64,000 bases of DNA from JBJMLO01 sp045805265 (GTDB lineage: Bacteria > Actinomycetota > UBA4738 > JACQTL01): NCBI GenBank assembly GCA_045805265.1, contig JBJMLO010000008.1, positions 1 to 64,000 of the forward strand. Direction: 5' to 3'. Of the stretch, positions 8,136-16,879 are shown piece by piece (the first letter of the stretch is position 1; the number at the start of each line of letters is the position of its first letter). The notes under the pieces are model-generated. The model was not told the DNA's origin. It was given only the letters and a program-made list of their open reading frames with translations, and made no database searches. Made by a program: the position numbers and the translations under genes.

Positions 8136-9191
8136 ATGCCGACAATTGCCTCCGCCAATGTGAGACGAATGCGGATACCGGTCGACGAGCTTGACCTCGA
8201 TCCGCTCAACCCAAGGATCATCGTACCCGAGGGTGCCACACAGGTCGACCTGCTCACCCAGCTCTACGAGGAGGAAGGCCTCGATGAGCTAGTGGCGTCG
8301 TTCGTTGAGAGCGGGTATTTCGAAGAAGAACCACTGGTCGTGGTCCGGTGGGGCCAGCGCTACCGGACCGTCGAGGGTAACCGCCGCCTCGCCACGCTCA
8401 AGCTGTTGCTTGATCCTCGGCTCCGGACCAAAGTGGGCGTGACCGGGTGGCCCAAGCTAACCGCTTCTCAGAGTGGCCGCCTGAAAACTATCCCCACCGT
8501 CGTTTACGGGAAGCGCGAGGACGTCATTCCGTTCCTCGGATACCGGCACATAACAGGGGCAAAGAAGTGGGGCCCCTTCCAGAAGGCCCGTTTTGTAGCT
8601 CAACTGCTCGACACCGGCGAGTCCCTAGACCATATTCAGGAACTCATTGGCGATACCACTCAGACGACCAAGAAGCTGTATCAAGACTTCGTTGTGTATC
8701 AGCAAATCACCGAGGATCTGGGCATGTCGCCAACCGCGATCCGCGAGAGGTTCTCGCTATTGGAAGTGGCCCTGGGCCAACGACCAATAAAGACGCATCT
8801 CGGCCTGCCGCGTCGTCTCCCCACGTCCGCGGTCGACCAACTTGTGCCTGACGATTACTTCGACGAACTCCGAGAGGTCACGAGATGGATCTTCGGAGAT
8901 TCGGATACCGGCCCGGTGATCACCGAGTCGAGGGACATTTCCCGCCGTTTGGCAAAGGTCATCGAAAATGAAGATGCTCTTGAACATCTGAGAGCTACCA
9001 ACGACCTCGATGCGGCATACGAGCGATCTGGTGGAGAACAACAGTATTTGCTTCGCCGTTTATCCGCGGCGGAGAGGGCCGTTAGGGACGCTGCGGGCCT
9101 CTTGCCCATTTACGGCACAGATCCGGACGTGGTAGCGGCTGTCGAGAGACTGGACTTGCTGGTAAAGGGTCTCCGTCGTCAGCTCACTTAA
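8136..9191 (+). CDS. ParB/sulfiredoxin-fold nuclease-like protein
   Basis: 351 residues. The N-terminal segment IPVDELDLDPLNPRI (14-28) followed by a partner-specific block and RYRTVEGNRRLATLKLL (76-91) matches the ParB N-terminal (Srx-like) domain, where the ExNRR-type motif binds CTP or a phosphate. The middle (ITGAKKWGPFQKARFVAQLL) resembles the helical part after the ParB box, and the rest is helical without a recognised domain. GAGGGAG upstream supports the start. The next gene begins 4 bases after its stop. It is neither a chromosomal ParB (no ParA or parS context) nor a known methyltransferase accessory I can name; a DNA-binding or nuclease role in a defence cassette is inferred. Confidence 0.7.
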   Translation: MPTIASANVRRMRIPVDELDLDPLNPRIIVPEGATQVDLLTQLYEEEGLDELVASFVESGYFEEEPLVVVRWGQRYRTVEGNRRLATLKLLLDPRLRTKVGVTGWPKLTASQSGRLKTIPTVVYGKREDVIPFLGYRHITGAKKWGPFQKARFVAQLLDTGESLDHIQELIGDTTQTTKKLYQDFVVYQQITEDLGMSPTAIRERFSLLEVALGQRPIKTHLGLPRRLPTSAVDQLVPDDYFDELREVTRWIFGDSDTGPVITESRDISRRLAKVIENEDALEHLRATNDLDAAYERSGGEQQYLLRRLSAAERAVRDAAGLLPIYGTDPDVVAAVERLDLLVKGLRRQLT

Positions 9192-9195
9192 GCCC

Positions 9196-10053
9196 ATGCC
9201 GGACACGCCTCCCTTTCCAGTCGGGTCTCGGCCTCTAGCTGGGGAAGTGGCTGACTGGGTTGAATTCATGGCTCTGGCAAGAACATCCGCGTTCAAGCGG
9301 GGCGAACTGAAGACGGCCATTGGCCAAGAGAACGTCGAGTCCCCCGAGACGCTTGAACAAGAAGCGTGGTACGCGCTGGAACAGCGCGCTGCTCTGTTTC
9401 AGGAGACGTGGCCTCTCCGATTGGTGGGCAACCGACTTCGACGACGGACCCCAAGCCCCATCAATCTCGGACTCTATCGATTCCTCTGCCTCCTGGGCTT
9501 TGCTTCGCTTGAAGCGACAGACAGAAAGTTGTTCGAACTCGTGGTCACGAAGCTCGTGGAGCCGCTCACTGGGACCCCCGCCATCAACGTTGGGCATCCT
9601 GCCGCGGCTGGTATGGATGCGTCATTTCGGAACCGTATCGAGGCGTACAGCCAGGCGGCGAAGTTGCTCCCAAGCGAGGTGAAGGCGGGCCTTCTACCGG
9701 ATGACAAGGATCTCGGCCTGGATATCGTCACGTGGCTTCCTTTCAAGGACCAGCGCGGGGCGTTTCTCCATGTGCTGGTTCAATGCGCGACCGGGCCTGA
9801 TTGGGAGGGCAAACTTCATGACATCGATATCACCGTTTGGAGGGGGCACATCAACTGGGGTGTTGAGCCGGTGCGAATCTTCGCCGTGCCTGGAGTGATT
9901 TTCCTCCCGGAGGCTAAGTGGGTGCGGGCATCCCAGAAGGGCGGTCTGATACTGGACCGCCCGCGGCTTATCGAACTCTCCACCCGCCTCGAGCTTCCTC
10001 CTGACCTCGTTCGGGCCATGGCCGCGCGCACCCGCCTCCTCGCAGCTGCCTAG
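9196..10053 (+). CDS. Putative PD-(D/E)XK-like protein, candidate restriction endonuclease
   Basis: 285 residues, no membrane segments. The only motif I can point to is DKDLGLDIVTWLPF (171-183) followed about 20 residues later by LVQCATGPDWEGK (194-206). This spacing, D...(Q/E)xC...K, resembles PD-(D/E)XK nucleases in which the Glu is replaced by Gln, as in Mrr-like enzymes, with Asp176, Gln196 and Lys206 as candidates. It sits between the ParB-like gene and a cytosine methyltransferase, where a cognate restriction enzyme would be expected. The family assignment is inference; it could also be a structural partner. Confidence 0.5.
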   Translation: MPDTPPFPVGSRPLAGEVADWVEFMALARTSAFKRGELKTAIGQENVESPETLEQEAWYALEQRAALFQETWPLRLVGNRLRRRTPSPINLGLYRFLCLLGFASLEATDRKLFELVVTKLVEPLTGTPAINVGHPAAAGMDASFRNRIEAYSQAAKLLPSEVKAGLLPDDKDLGLDIVTWLPFKDQRGAFLHVLVQCATGPDWEGKLHDIDITVWRGHINWGVEPVRIFAVPGVIFLPEAKWVRASQKGGLILDRPRLIELSTRLELPPDLVRAMAARTRLLAAA

Positions 10054-10129
10054 GAGCGGCCTCTCTGGCTGCTCCAGCCAGACTTGAGGGTTGACGCTCC
10101 TGGTCGGTTTCTGGTGAGCTCATAGGATC

Positions 10130-11269
10130 ATGGCGGTCGCCTCGGGGGGTTTGAGCGTGTTCAGTGGGCTAGGAGGCCTCGATCTGGGCGCCAGGATTGC
10201 CGGACTCCGCATGGACCTGGCCACAGATCAAGACGAAGAGGCACTGAAGCTCCTAAAGTCAGCGACAGGCATCCGATGTCACCTCGGCGGCATCGACGAG
10301 GCCCTTGCCGGCCCGTTGGTGAAGGCATGGGGGACTCGGGGGTCCCCCCGATGCCTGATCGGCGGGCCGCCATGCACCCCGTTCTCCCATGCCGGCTTTT
10401 GGATCGAGGACAAGCGAGCCGGAGAGGACCCTGCCCACTCCCTCCTAGAGAGCTATGTGGACTGCCTCAAGGTATTCAAGCCTGACGCCTTCGTCCTCGA
10501 GAACGTTCCAGGACTGGTGTTCAAGACGCACCGCCGCTTCCTCGACTCCCTAGTCGCCAAGGCCCGACGCCTTCGTTACCACGTTGCCACTCAGGTCCTC
10601 CGAGCCAGTGACTTCGGGGTAGCGCAATCTCGTAGACGGCTGTTTATCGTGGGCCTTCGAGATTCGCAACGGGTCGACCTTTCGACCTGGTCTGAGTGGC
10701 CGACCCGCTCCAGCGAGTGGGCCATCGGAGATCTGGAGCACGAAGGCATAGCCGAGCCCGACGAACAGCCCGGCGCGAAGTACCGCGAGCTGCTTCAGAA
10801 GGTTCCCCCTGGGAAGAATTACCTCCACTTTACTCACAAGCATGGCTGGACTCCTCCGGAATTCAAATACCGCGGCCGCTACTGGTCTTTTCTACTGAAG
10901 CTTGACCCAAGTCAACCGGCTCCCACAATCCCAGCACAACGCATCACGTATAACGGGCCGTTCCACTGGACAAGCCGCCATCTACGGGTGCAGGAGCTGG
11001 CTCGCCTTCAGTCGCTTCCTGACTGGTATGGCTTGAGTTCCGATTTGCCGACAGCAAGGCGACACATTGGAAACGCTGTTCCTCCGCTGATGGCGGCTGC
11101 CGTGATTTGGCGCGTGCGCCAGGCTCTTGGGGACGCGCCAAAAGACACCTTGCCGGCGGCACTTGACAAGGCAACTGACTCGACTGCGTCTTTCGCAAAT
11201 ATCACCAGCTTGTATCCCCGGGTCCGCTCTTCGCAGGAGCGCACTCCTTCGTCTAGCATCCAGAGGTGA
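10130..11269 (+). CDS. DNA (cytosine-5) methyltransferase
   Basis: 379 residues. Motif I is SVFSGLGGLDLG (9-20), motif IV GGPPCTPFS with catalytic Cys82, motif VI ENVPG (124-128), motif VIII QSRRR (166-170). A target recognition stretch covers about 180-290, followed by RVQELARLQSLPDWY and GNAVPP (motifs IX-X). All catalytic motifs are intact. It transfers a methyl group from S-adenosylmethionine to C5 of cytosine in a specific site. The downstream Vsr gene overlaps it by 4 bases, so methylation and repair of deaminated sites are coupled. Base composition is visibly lower in GC than the flanking chromosome. Confidence 0.93.
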   Translation: MAVASGGLSVFSGLGGLDLGARIAGLRMDLATDQDEEALKLLKSATGIRCHLGGIDEALAGPLVKAWGTRGSPRCLIGGPPCTPFSHAGFWIEDKRAGEDPAHSLLESYVDCLKVFKPDAFVLENVPGLVFKTHRRFLDSLVAKARRLRYHVATQVLRASDFGVAQSRRRLFIVGLRDSQRVDLSTWSEWPTRSSEWAIGDLEHEGIAEPDEQPGAKYRELLQKVPPGKNYLHFTHKHGWTPPEFKYRGRYWSFLLKLDPSQPAPTIPAQRITYNGPFHWTSRHLRVQELARLQSLPDWYGLSSDLPTARRHIGNAVPPLMAAAVIWRVRQALGDAPKDTLPAALDKATDSTASFANITSLYPRVRSSQERTPSSSIQR

Positions 11270-11709
11270 CCACCTCAGGCTATCCGCAGCCAACCAGCCT
11301 GGCCGCGAGTGCGGTGATGCGCGGCAATCGCAAGACCGACACCCGGCCGGAGGTAGCCGTTCGTGCTGCGCTTCACGCTGCTGGTCTCAGATTCCGCAAG
11401 GAGTACCCCATCCGGGCCGGTAGCCGAGTCGTTCGCGTCGATGTTGCCTTCCCACGGCAACGCCTGGCGGTCTTTGTTGATGGCTGCTTCTGGCACATGT
11501 GCCCCGAGCATGGAGTGATGCCTCGGCGGAACGTAACGTACTGGCGACCGAAGCTGCGGAACAACGTTGACCGTGACTCAAGAACTGACCTAGCTCTTAG
11601 CGAGGAGGGCTGGGCGGTCGTCCGGATCTGGGAACACGCCACCATGCCGGAGGCCGTCGGATGTGTTACGGGAGCTCTTGGGACCAATCACAGCCAAGGT
11701 CGATCATGA
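11266..11709 (+). CDS. vsr: Very short patch repair (Vsr) endonuclease
   Basis: 147 residues. It carries the Vsr signature: MRGNRKTDTRPEVAVRAALHAAGLRFR, VDVAFPRQRLAVFVDGCFWHMCPEH with catalytic Asp59, then YWRPKLRNN and RIWEH. Vsr nicks 5' of the T in T:G mismatches made when 5-methylcytosine deaminates. GTG at 11266 overlaps the methyltransferase stop (GTGA). Vsr genes travel with C5 methyltransferases in type II restriction-modification loci, which supports reading the cassette as an R-M-like system. Confidence 0.93.
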   Translation: MTTSGYPQPTSLAASAVMRGNRKTDTRPEVAVRAALHAAGLRFRKEYPIRAGSRVVRVDVAFPRQRLAVFVDGCFWHMCPEHGVMPRRNVTYWRPKLRNNVDRDSRTDLALSEEGWAVVRIWEHATMPEAVGCVTGALGTNHSQGRS

Positions 11710-11754
11710 GCGCTTGGAGCTGAGCTTCGGGAGTGGGTTCCAGTAACGACCCTT

Positions 11755-11795
11755 TGGCCGACCTGAAAGGAGTCGAACCGCCGACCTCTTGCCTG
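11755..11795 (-). other. tRNA 3'-end-like sequence at the cassette edge (possible attachment site)
   Basis: Read on the minus strand, 11795 to 11755 contains AGGTCGGCGGTTCGACTCC followed by TTTCAGGTCGGCCA. This is the form of a tRNA T-arm (GGTTCGACTCC), acceptor 3' strand and CCA end. The T-stem has mismatches and no matching anticodon arm or 5' half could be folded, so it is not an intact tRNA. Integrating elements commonly use tRNA 3' ends as attachment sites, and this one marks the right edge of the lower-GC cassette. No integrase and no second copy at the left edge were found. Confidence 0.4.
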
Positions 11796-11849
11796 TCGTC
11801 GCATGACTTACGTCACCAAACCTCGTGCGGGGGGCTCATCGGCCGCTCC

Positions 11850-13589
11850 TCACCGCCGCATCGCAGCCGTGGCATCCGGATCCACCGAGCCGTCCTCGGC
11901 CACGACCACCCCGTAGTGCTCGCGGGCCGCGTTGCGGCTGACGTAGCCGAGGCGGACGTCGCGGGCGACGCGCTGGGGGTCGCGCTCGAAGGGGTTGCCG
12001 TAGCCGCCGGCGCCGGAGAGCTGGAAGCTCACGACGTCGCCGTACTCGAGGTCGATCGAGGCCTTGCCGGGGACGATCCGCTCGTGGTCGGTGTCCGGGT
12101 TGACGACCGTGCGGCCCAGGGCTCCGGGTTCCCCGCCGAAGAGGCCGTACGGGTGGAAGCGCTGGCGCTCGGACAGGTTGCTGAACTTCACCTTCTCGCC
12201 CAGGACGCGGACGTCGCGGCGGACCGCACACCCGCCTCGGAACTCGCCCGCGCCGCCCGTGTCCGGCACGATCTCGAACCGCTCCACCACTGCCGGTTGC
12301 GTGATCTCGAGCGCCTCCGCCGGGATGTTCGACGCGTTGAAGGGCGAGGACATCGCCTCCACGCCGTCGCGATGGGCGCGCGCGCCCGTGCCGCCGAACA
12401 CCAGCTCGTAGGTCACGAACCGCCTGCCGCGAGCGGGATCGAACCCGCCCCAGGTCGGGTTGGCGAAGTGCGAGCACGCGGCGACCACGTCCTCGGGCAC
12501 CGCCTGGGCCAGCGCGCCGATCACGACCTCGAACACCCGGTGGCACACGATCGCCCGGGGCCCGCCGCCCGCCGGCCGGCGGGGGTTCACGAAGGAGCCC
12601 TCGGGCGCGGTGATCGTGATCGGCCGCAGCGCGCCCGCGTTCATCGGGCCCGTCGGGTCGGTCAGGCACTTCACGGCCATGTAGGTGTACGAACGCGTGT
12701 AGTTGAAATAGCTGTTCAGCCCGGACTCCGTCTGGGGGTCGGTCCCGTCGAAGTCGATCGCCATGCCGTCGCCCTCGACGGTCACCGTGACCGCGACCCT
12801 GATCGGCTCCGTGCCGGGGCCGCAGTCGTCCATGTGGTCCACGAAGTGGTACGAGCCGTCGGGGATCTGGGCGATCCGTTCGCGGACGCGGGCCTCGGCC
12901 TGGTCGAGGATGATCTCGACGCACGCCTCGTAGGTCTCCAGGCCGTGGCGCTCGACCATTTCGGCCATGCGCAGCTCCCCCACCCGCATCGAGTTCCGCT
13001 GCGCCCGCAGGTCGCCCTTCAGGTTCTCCGGCGTCCTCGAGTTCGACGCGATCAGCCGGATGACCTGCTCGACCTCCTCCCCCGCCTCCACGATCTTGAT
13101 CGGCGGGATGAAGATCCCCTCCTGGTGGTAGTCGAAGATGCCCTCGACCGCCTGGCTCCCCGGCCGCGCGCCCCCCACGTCGGTGTGGTGGACGATGTTC
13201 GTCGAGAACCCGATCAGCCGTCCCTCGTGGAACGCCGGCTGCGAGACGAAGAAGTCGGGGAAGTGGCCCGACCCCAGCGCCGGGTCGTTCAGCAGGATGA
13301 CGTCGCCCGGCCGGAGCGTCTCGGGCGGGTACGCCGACATCGCGTTGACGATCGCGAAGTTCATGGCCCCGAGGTGCCCCGGGCTGTACGGCCCCTGGAC
13401 CAGCAGGCGCCCCTGCTTGTCGAACAGCGCCACGGAGAAGTCCTGGCCCTCGCGGGCCTGCTCCGAGTAGGCGGTCTTGTGGATCGTGGTGCCGATCTCC
13501 ACCGCGATCGACAGCAGCGCGCCCCACACCACGCCGAGCGTGACGGGATCGACGTCGACGGCCCGCGCGCCGCCGTTCGTCTCGCTCAT
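11850..13589 (-). CDS. hyuB: Hydantoinase/oxoprolinase subunit B (HyuB)
   Basis: 579 residues, soluble. It reads as a HyuB-type subunit: DPVTLGVVWGALLSIAVEIG, SVALFDKQGRLLVQG, HLGAMNFAI and RPGDVILLNDPALGSGHFPD, the last being the usual HyuB metal-region block. With HyuA it would form an ATP-dependent amidohydrolase or carboxylase acting on hydantoins, 5-oxoproline or ketones. ATG at 13589 overlaps the HyuA stop by 4 bases. Its 3' end faces the inserted cassette. Confidence 0.9.
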   Translation of the reverse strand: MSETNGGARAVDVDPVTLGVVWGALLSIAVEIGTTIHKTAYSEQAREGQDFSVALFDKQGRLLVQGPYSPGHLGAMNFAIVNAMSAYPPETLRPGDVILLNDPALGSGHFPDFFVSQPAFHEGRLIGFSTNIVHHTDVGGARPGSQAVEGIFDYHQEGIFIPPIKIVEAGEEVEQVIRLIASNSRTPENLKGDLRAQRNSMRVGELRMAEMVERHGLETYEACVEIILDQAEARVRERIAQIPDGSYHFVDHMDDCGPGTEPIRVAVTVTVEGDGMAIDFDGTDPQTESGLNSYFNYTRSYTYMAVKCLTDPTGPMNAGALRPITITAPEGSFVNPRRPAGGGPRAIVCHRVFEVVIGALAQAVPEDVVAACSHFANPTWGGFDPARGRRFVTYELVFGGTGARAHRDGVEAMSSPFNASNIPAEALEITQPAVVERFEIVPDTGGAGEFRGGCAVRRDVRVLGEKVKFSNLSERQRFHPYGLFGGEPGALGRTVVNPDTDHERIVPGKASIDLEYGDVVSFQLSGAGGYGNPFERDPQRVARDVRLGYVSRNAAREHYGVVVAEDGSVDPDATAAMRR

Positions 13590-15652
13590 GCCAGCCTCAC
13601 CAGCAGGTTGCCGTACTCGTCACACACGGCCGCCATGTCGGGGGGGATGACCGTCGTGGACTCCCGCTCCTCGATGATGGCCGGCCCTCCGATCTCGGCC
13701 CCGGGGAACAGCCGATAGCGGTCGAACGCCGGGGTGTCCGCGTACCCCCCGGTCTCGGGGAAGTAGGCCGGGCGAACCTCGCGGACGGCCTGGTCCACGG
13801 AGTCGACCATGCGCTCGGCCCGGGGCAGCTCCAGGGTCGACGCCGGGCCGAAGGCGGTGACCTTCCACGTGGTCGCCTCGACGGCCTGGTCGGGGCTGGT
13901 GAAGCCGTAGCGCAGCTCGTATTCGCGCTCGAACGCGACCCGCACGGCCTTGAGATCCTCTGATGTCAGCTCGCCTCCCGGGACGGGGACCGTGACCTCG
14001 TAGCCCTGCCCGACGTAGCGGACGTCGACGGCTCGGTCCACGCGTGTCGGCGGCTCGCCGCTCGACTCCCGGATCACCGCGCCCGCCTCGGCTTCCATCT
14101 CCGCGAACATCGCGTTCAGCCCCGCGGCGTCGGCCGCGTCGAGGTGGCTGACCCGGGTCCGGACCTGGTCGAACTTCACGTCCGCCGACAGCAGCCCGAT
14201 GGCCGACGCCACGCCCGCCGCGGCCGGCATGACCACGGTCCGGATCCCGAGGACCTTGGCGAGCCGGCAGGCGTGGGCCGGCCCGGACCCGCCGGTGGCG
14301 ACCAGCGCCAGGCCTCGGGGGTCGTGGCCCCGCTCGATGGATACCACGCGGGTGGCCAGCTCCATGTTCAGGTTGACCAGCCGGTGGATCCCCCAGGCGG
14401 CCTCCTCGACGGGGATCCCGAGCGGCCCGGCCACCTGCCGTTCGATCGCCGCCCGCGCGCCGGCGGCGTCGAGCGTCATCGTCCCCCCGGCGAACGTGCT
14501 CGGGCTGAGGTAGCCGAGCACCAGGTTCGCGTCGGTCACCGTGGGTTCGGTCCCGCCGCGGCCGTAGCACACCGGCCCGGGCACCGATCCGGCGCTGTCC
14601 GGCCCGACCTGGATGGTTCCCATCGAGACGCGCGCGATACTCCCGCCGCCGGCGCCGATCTCCACGAGGTCCAGCGACGGCACCGTCATCGGGATCCCGC
14701 TCCCGGTCGCGAGGTCGATCTTGTGGAGCTCGAACTGTCCGACCGTCTGCGGCGCGCCGTCGGCGATCAGCGAGAGCTTCGCAGTGGTCCCGCCCATGTC
14801 GAACGCGACCAGGTCGCGGTGCCCGGTCAGCTCGCCGTATCTCGCCGCCATGAGCGCGCCGGCCGCCGGTCCCGACTCGATCATCCGCACCGGGTGCTCG
14901 GCCATGGCCTCGGCCGTCGCCACTCCCCCGCTCGACTGCATGATGAACAGGCGCCGCGCGTAGCCCCGCCCGGCGAGCTCGGCGATCATCCGGCTGAGGT
15001 ACTCCCGCACCGACGGCACGAGGTACGCGTTGACCACCGTGGTGCTGGCTCGCTCGTACTCCCGGAACCGCGGCGACACCTCGGACGACAGCGACACCGC
15101 GATGCCCGGCGCCCCCTCGGCGACGAGCTCCGCGAACCGCCGCTCGTGCGCGGGGTTCACGTAACTGTGCAGGAAGCACACGCCGACGCTGACCACGCCG
15201 AGCGCGGCGAGCGAGCCGATCAACTCCCGGGCCCGGACCTCGTCGAGCGGCCGCTCGACGCTGCCGTCGGCGAGGACCCGCTCGGGAACCTCGAAGGTCA
15301 TGGAGCGGTCGATCAGCGGATCGGGCTTCTCGATCTGGAGGTCGTACAGCGAGTATCGCTTCTCCCGCCCGATCACCAGGATGTCGCGGAACCCCTCGGT
15401 GGTGACCAGCGCGACGCCCGAGCCCTTCCGCTCGATCACGACGTTCGACCCGAGCGTCGTCCCGTGCACCGCCTGCGCGAGGTCGGGCCAGGCCACCGAC
15501 GCCCCGGACATCAGCTCGTCGAGGCCCTCGAGGCACGCCTCCGACGGGTCGGGATAGGTCGTCAGCCGCTTCCCCGTGAGGAGCCGGCCGTCGCCGGCCT
15601 GCAGCACGAAGTCCGTGAACGTACCGCCGACGTCGAACCCGACCCGGATCAC
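13586..15652 (-). CDS. hyuA: Hydantoinase/oxoprolinase subunit A (HyuA)
   Basis: 688 residues, GTG start. The N-terminal IRVGFDVGGTFTDFVL is the phosphate-1 loop of the actin-like ATPase fold, followed by the HyuA segments VHGTTLGSNVVIERKG and VAFDMGGTTAKLSLI. The latter is the second nucleotide-binding loop. It supplies ATP-dependent activation of the substrate for HyuB. It lies 21 bases downstream of a thiolase gene in the same operon, an association that points away from plain 5-oxoprolinase and towards a CoA-linked degradation route, though the substrate is unknown. Confidence 0.9.
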   Translation of the reverse strand: MIRVGFDVGGTFTDFVLQAGDGRLLTGKRLTTYPDPSEACLEGLDELMSGASVAWPDLAQAVHGTTLGSNVVIERKGSGVALVTTEGFRDILVIGREKRYSLYDLQIEKPDPLIDRSMTFEVPERVLADGSVERPLDEVRARELIGSLAALGVVSVGVCFLHSYVNPAHERRFAELVAEGAPGIAVSLSSEVSPRFREYERASTTVVNAYLVPSVREYLSRMIAELAGRGYARRLFIMQSSGGVATAEAMAEHPVRMIESGPAAGALMAARYGELTGHRDLVAFDMGGTTAKLSLIADGAPQTVGQFELHKIDLATGSGIPMTVPSLDLVEIGAGGGSIARVSMGTIQVGPDSAGSVPGPVCYGRGGTEPTVTDANLVLGYLSPSTFAGGTMTLDAAGARAAIERQVAGPLGIPVEEAAWGIHRLVNLNMELATRVVSIERGHDPRGLALVATGGSGPAHACRLAKVLGIRTVVMPAAAGVASAIGLLSADVKFDQVRTRVSHLDAADAAGLNAMFAEMEAEAGAVIRESSGEPPTRVDRAVDVRYVGQGYEVTVPVPGGELTSEDLKAVRVAFEREYELRYGFTSPDQAVEATTWKVTAFGPASTLELPRAERMVDSVDQAVREVRPAYFPETGGYADTPAFDRYRLFPGAEIGGPAIIEERESTTVIPPDMAAVCDEYGNLLVRLA

Positions 15653-15673
15653 GCGGTCCTCCGGGGATGGGGC

Positions 15674-16867
15674 TCAGTCATCCACGCGAACGACGAGGGC
15701 GGCCCCGGTGTCACCCGCCGCGCAGCCCGTGAACAGGCCGACGCCGCCACCGCGGAGGCGCAGCGTCTCGATCAGCTCGGCGACCAGCCGCGCGCCTGTC
15801 GGCGCCTGGGGGTGGCCGAACACCAGGCTCGAGCCGTACACGTTCATGTCCTCGACCGCGACCCCCGTCTCGCGCGCGAACCACAGGTCGTTCACCGCGA
15901 ACGGGTTGTGGGTCGCCACGGCGTCCAGCTGGGGGAAGTCGATGCCGGCGGCGTCGAGCGCCGCCCGGGCCGCCGGCACCGGCGCCTTGGGCATCTCCGC
16001 CTTCCCCACCCGGGACACACCCGAGGCCAGGACGCGCACCACGCCGTCGCCGGTGCCGAGGTCGCGGGCCCGGCGCTCGTTGGTGACCAGCACGCCCGCC
16101 ACGCCGTCGGCCGGGTGGGTCTGGCTGCCGTAGGTGATCACGCCGTCGGGCTCCACCGGATCCAGCGCAGCCAGTCCCTCCTTGGTCGTCGGGAAGATGC
16201 CGTGGTCCGCATCGACGAGCTGGGGGTCACCCTTTCTCGCTGGAATCTCGATCGGGACCATGTACCGCCGCTGGAACGCCCGGTCGTCGTCCAGCGACCG
16301 CTCGTACTGCTCGTAGCGGAGCAGGGTCGCCGCGTCGATCTCCTCCCGCGTGAACCCGGCCTCCGCGCCCACCGCCTCGGCGGTCTGGATCATGGCCTTG
16401 CCCGCCCAGGGATCCCGGCGGAAGTTCTCCATGACCCAGTCCTCCGACCGGACCGTGCCCCCCGGCGTCGTGCGCGACGGGTACACGATGTGCGGTCCGT
16501 TGCTGATGCGATCGGTGAGGAGCGCGAGGGTGAGCCCGTCGTCGCCCGCCTCGATCCCCTGGGCCGCGATGGCGACGGCCGCCACCGAGGTCGCGCAAGC
16601 CTGGGCGACCATAGGACCGGTGATGCCGGGCGCCCCCAGCCGAGCCGCGACGGTGGGAGCGCCGTAGAACGCGCCCTCCTGGGGCACCGTCCAGCCCAGC
16701 ACGAGCTGGGTCAGGGATCCCGGCGCGACGCCCCGGTCGTCGAGGGCCCGCCGGGCGGCGATCACCGCCAGGTCGAGGCTCGAGATCTCGCTGAAGGGGC
16801 CCTGCCACCGCGCGAAGGGCGACGACCAGGCGCCGCCGAGGGGGATGCAGGCCCGCTCGTACCTCAC
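15674..16867 (-). CDS. Thiolase-family acetyl-CoA acetyltransferase
   Basis: 397 residues. The nucleophilic Cys is in QACATSVAAV near residue 87. The C-terminal catalytic blocks are NPFAVNDLWFA, SSLVFGHPQAPTGAR (His) and TGCAAGDTGAA (second Cys). GTG at 16867 gives the N-terminus RYERACIPLGGAWSSPFARWQG, and a TACCGT hexamer lies 6 bases before it, so I prefer this to ATG at 16885, which lacks a ribosome site. The enzyme would split or form 3-ketoacyl-CoA. It leads the hyuAB operon. Confidence 0.85.
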   Translation of the reverse strand: MRYERACIPLGGAWSSPFARWQGPFSEISSLDLAVIAARRALDDRGVAPGSLTQLVLGWTVPQEGAFYGAPTVAARLGAPGITGPMVAQACATSVAAVAIAAQGIEAGDDGLTLALLTDRISNGPHIVYPSRTTPGGTVRSEDWVMENFRRDPWAGKAMIQTAEAVGAEAGFTREEIDAATLLRYEQYERSLDDDRAFQRRYMVPIEIPARKGDPQLVDADHGIFPTTKEGLAALDPVEPDGVITYGSQTHPADGVAGVLVTNERRARDLGTGDGVVRVLASGVSRVGKAEMPKAPVPAARAALDAAGIDFPQLDAVATHNPFAVNDLWFARETGVAVEDMNVYGSSLVFGHPQAPTGARLVAELIETLRLRGGGVGLFTGCAAGDTGAALVVRVDD

Positions 16868-16873
16868 GCAGGA

Positions 16874-16879
16874 ACGGTA
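16874..16879 (-). promoter_or_regulatory. Putative -10 element of the thiolase-hyuAB operon
   Basis: TACCGT on the minus strand ends 6 bases before the GTG at 16867, consistent with a leaderless transcript. No convincing -35 hexamer was found. Confidence 0.35.

Noticed and set aside
7419..11830. Integrase or transposase inside the cassette
   Set aside because: No reading frame in this stretch carries recombinase motifs; all frames of size are accounted for by the listed genes.
11755..11850. Intact tRNA gene
   Set aside because: Only the 3' half pattern is recognisable, the T-stem has mismatches, and no anticodon arm or acceptor 5' strand could be matched.
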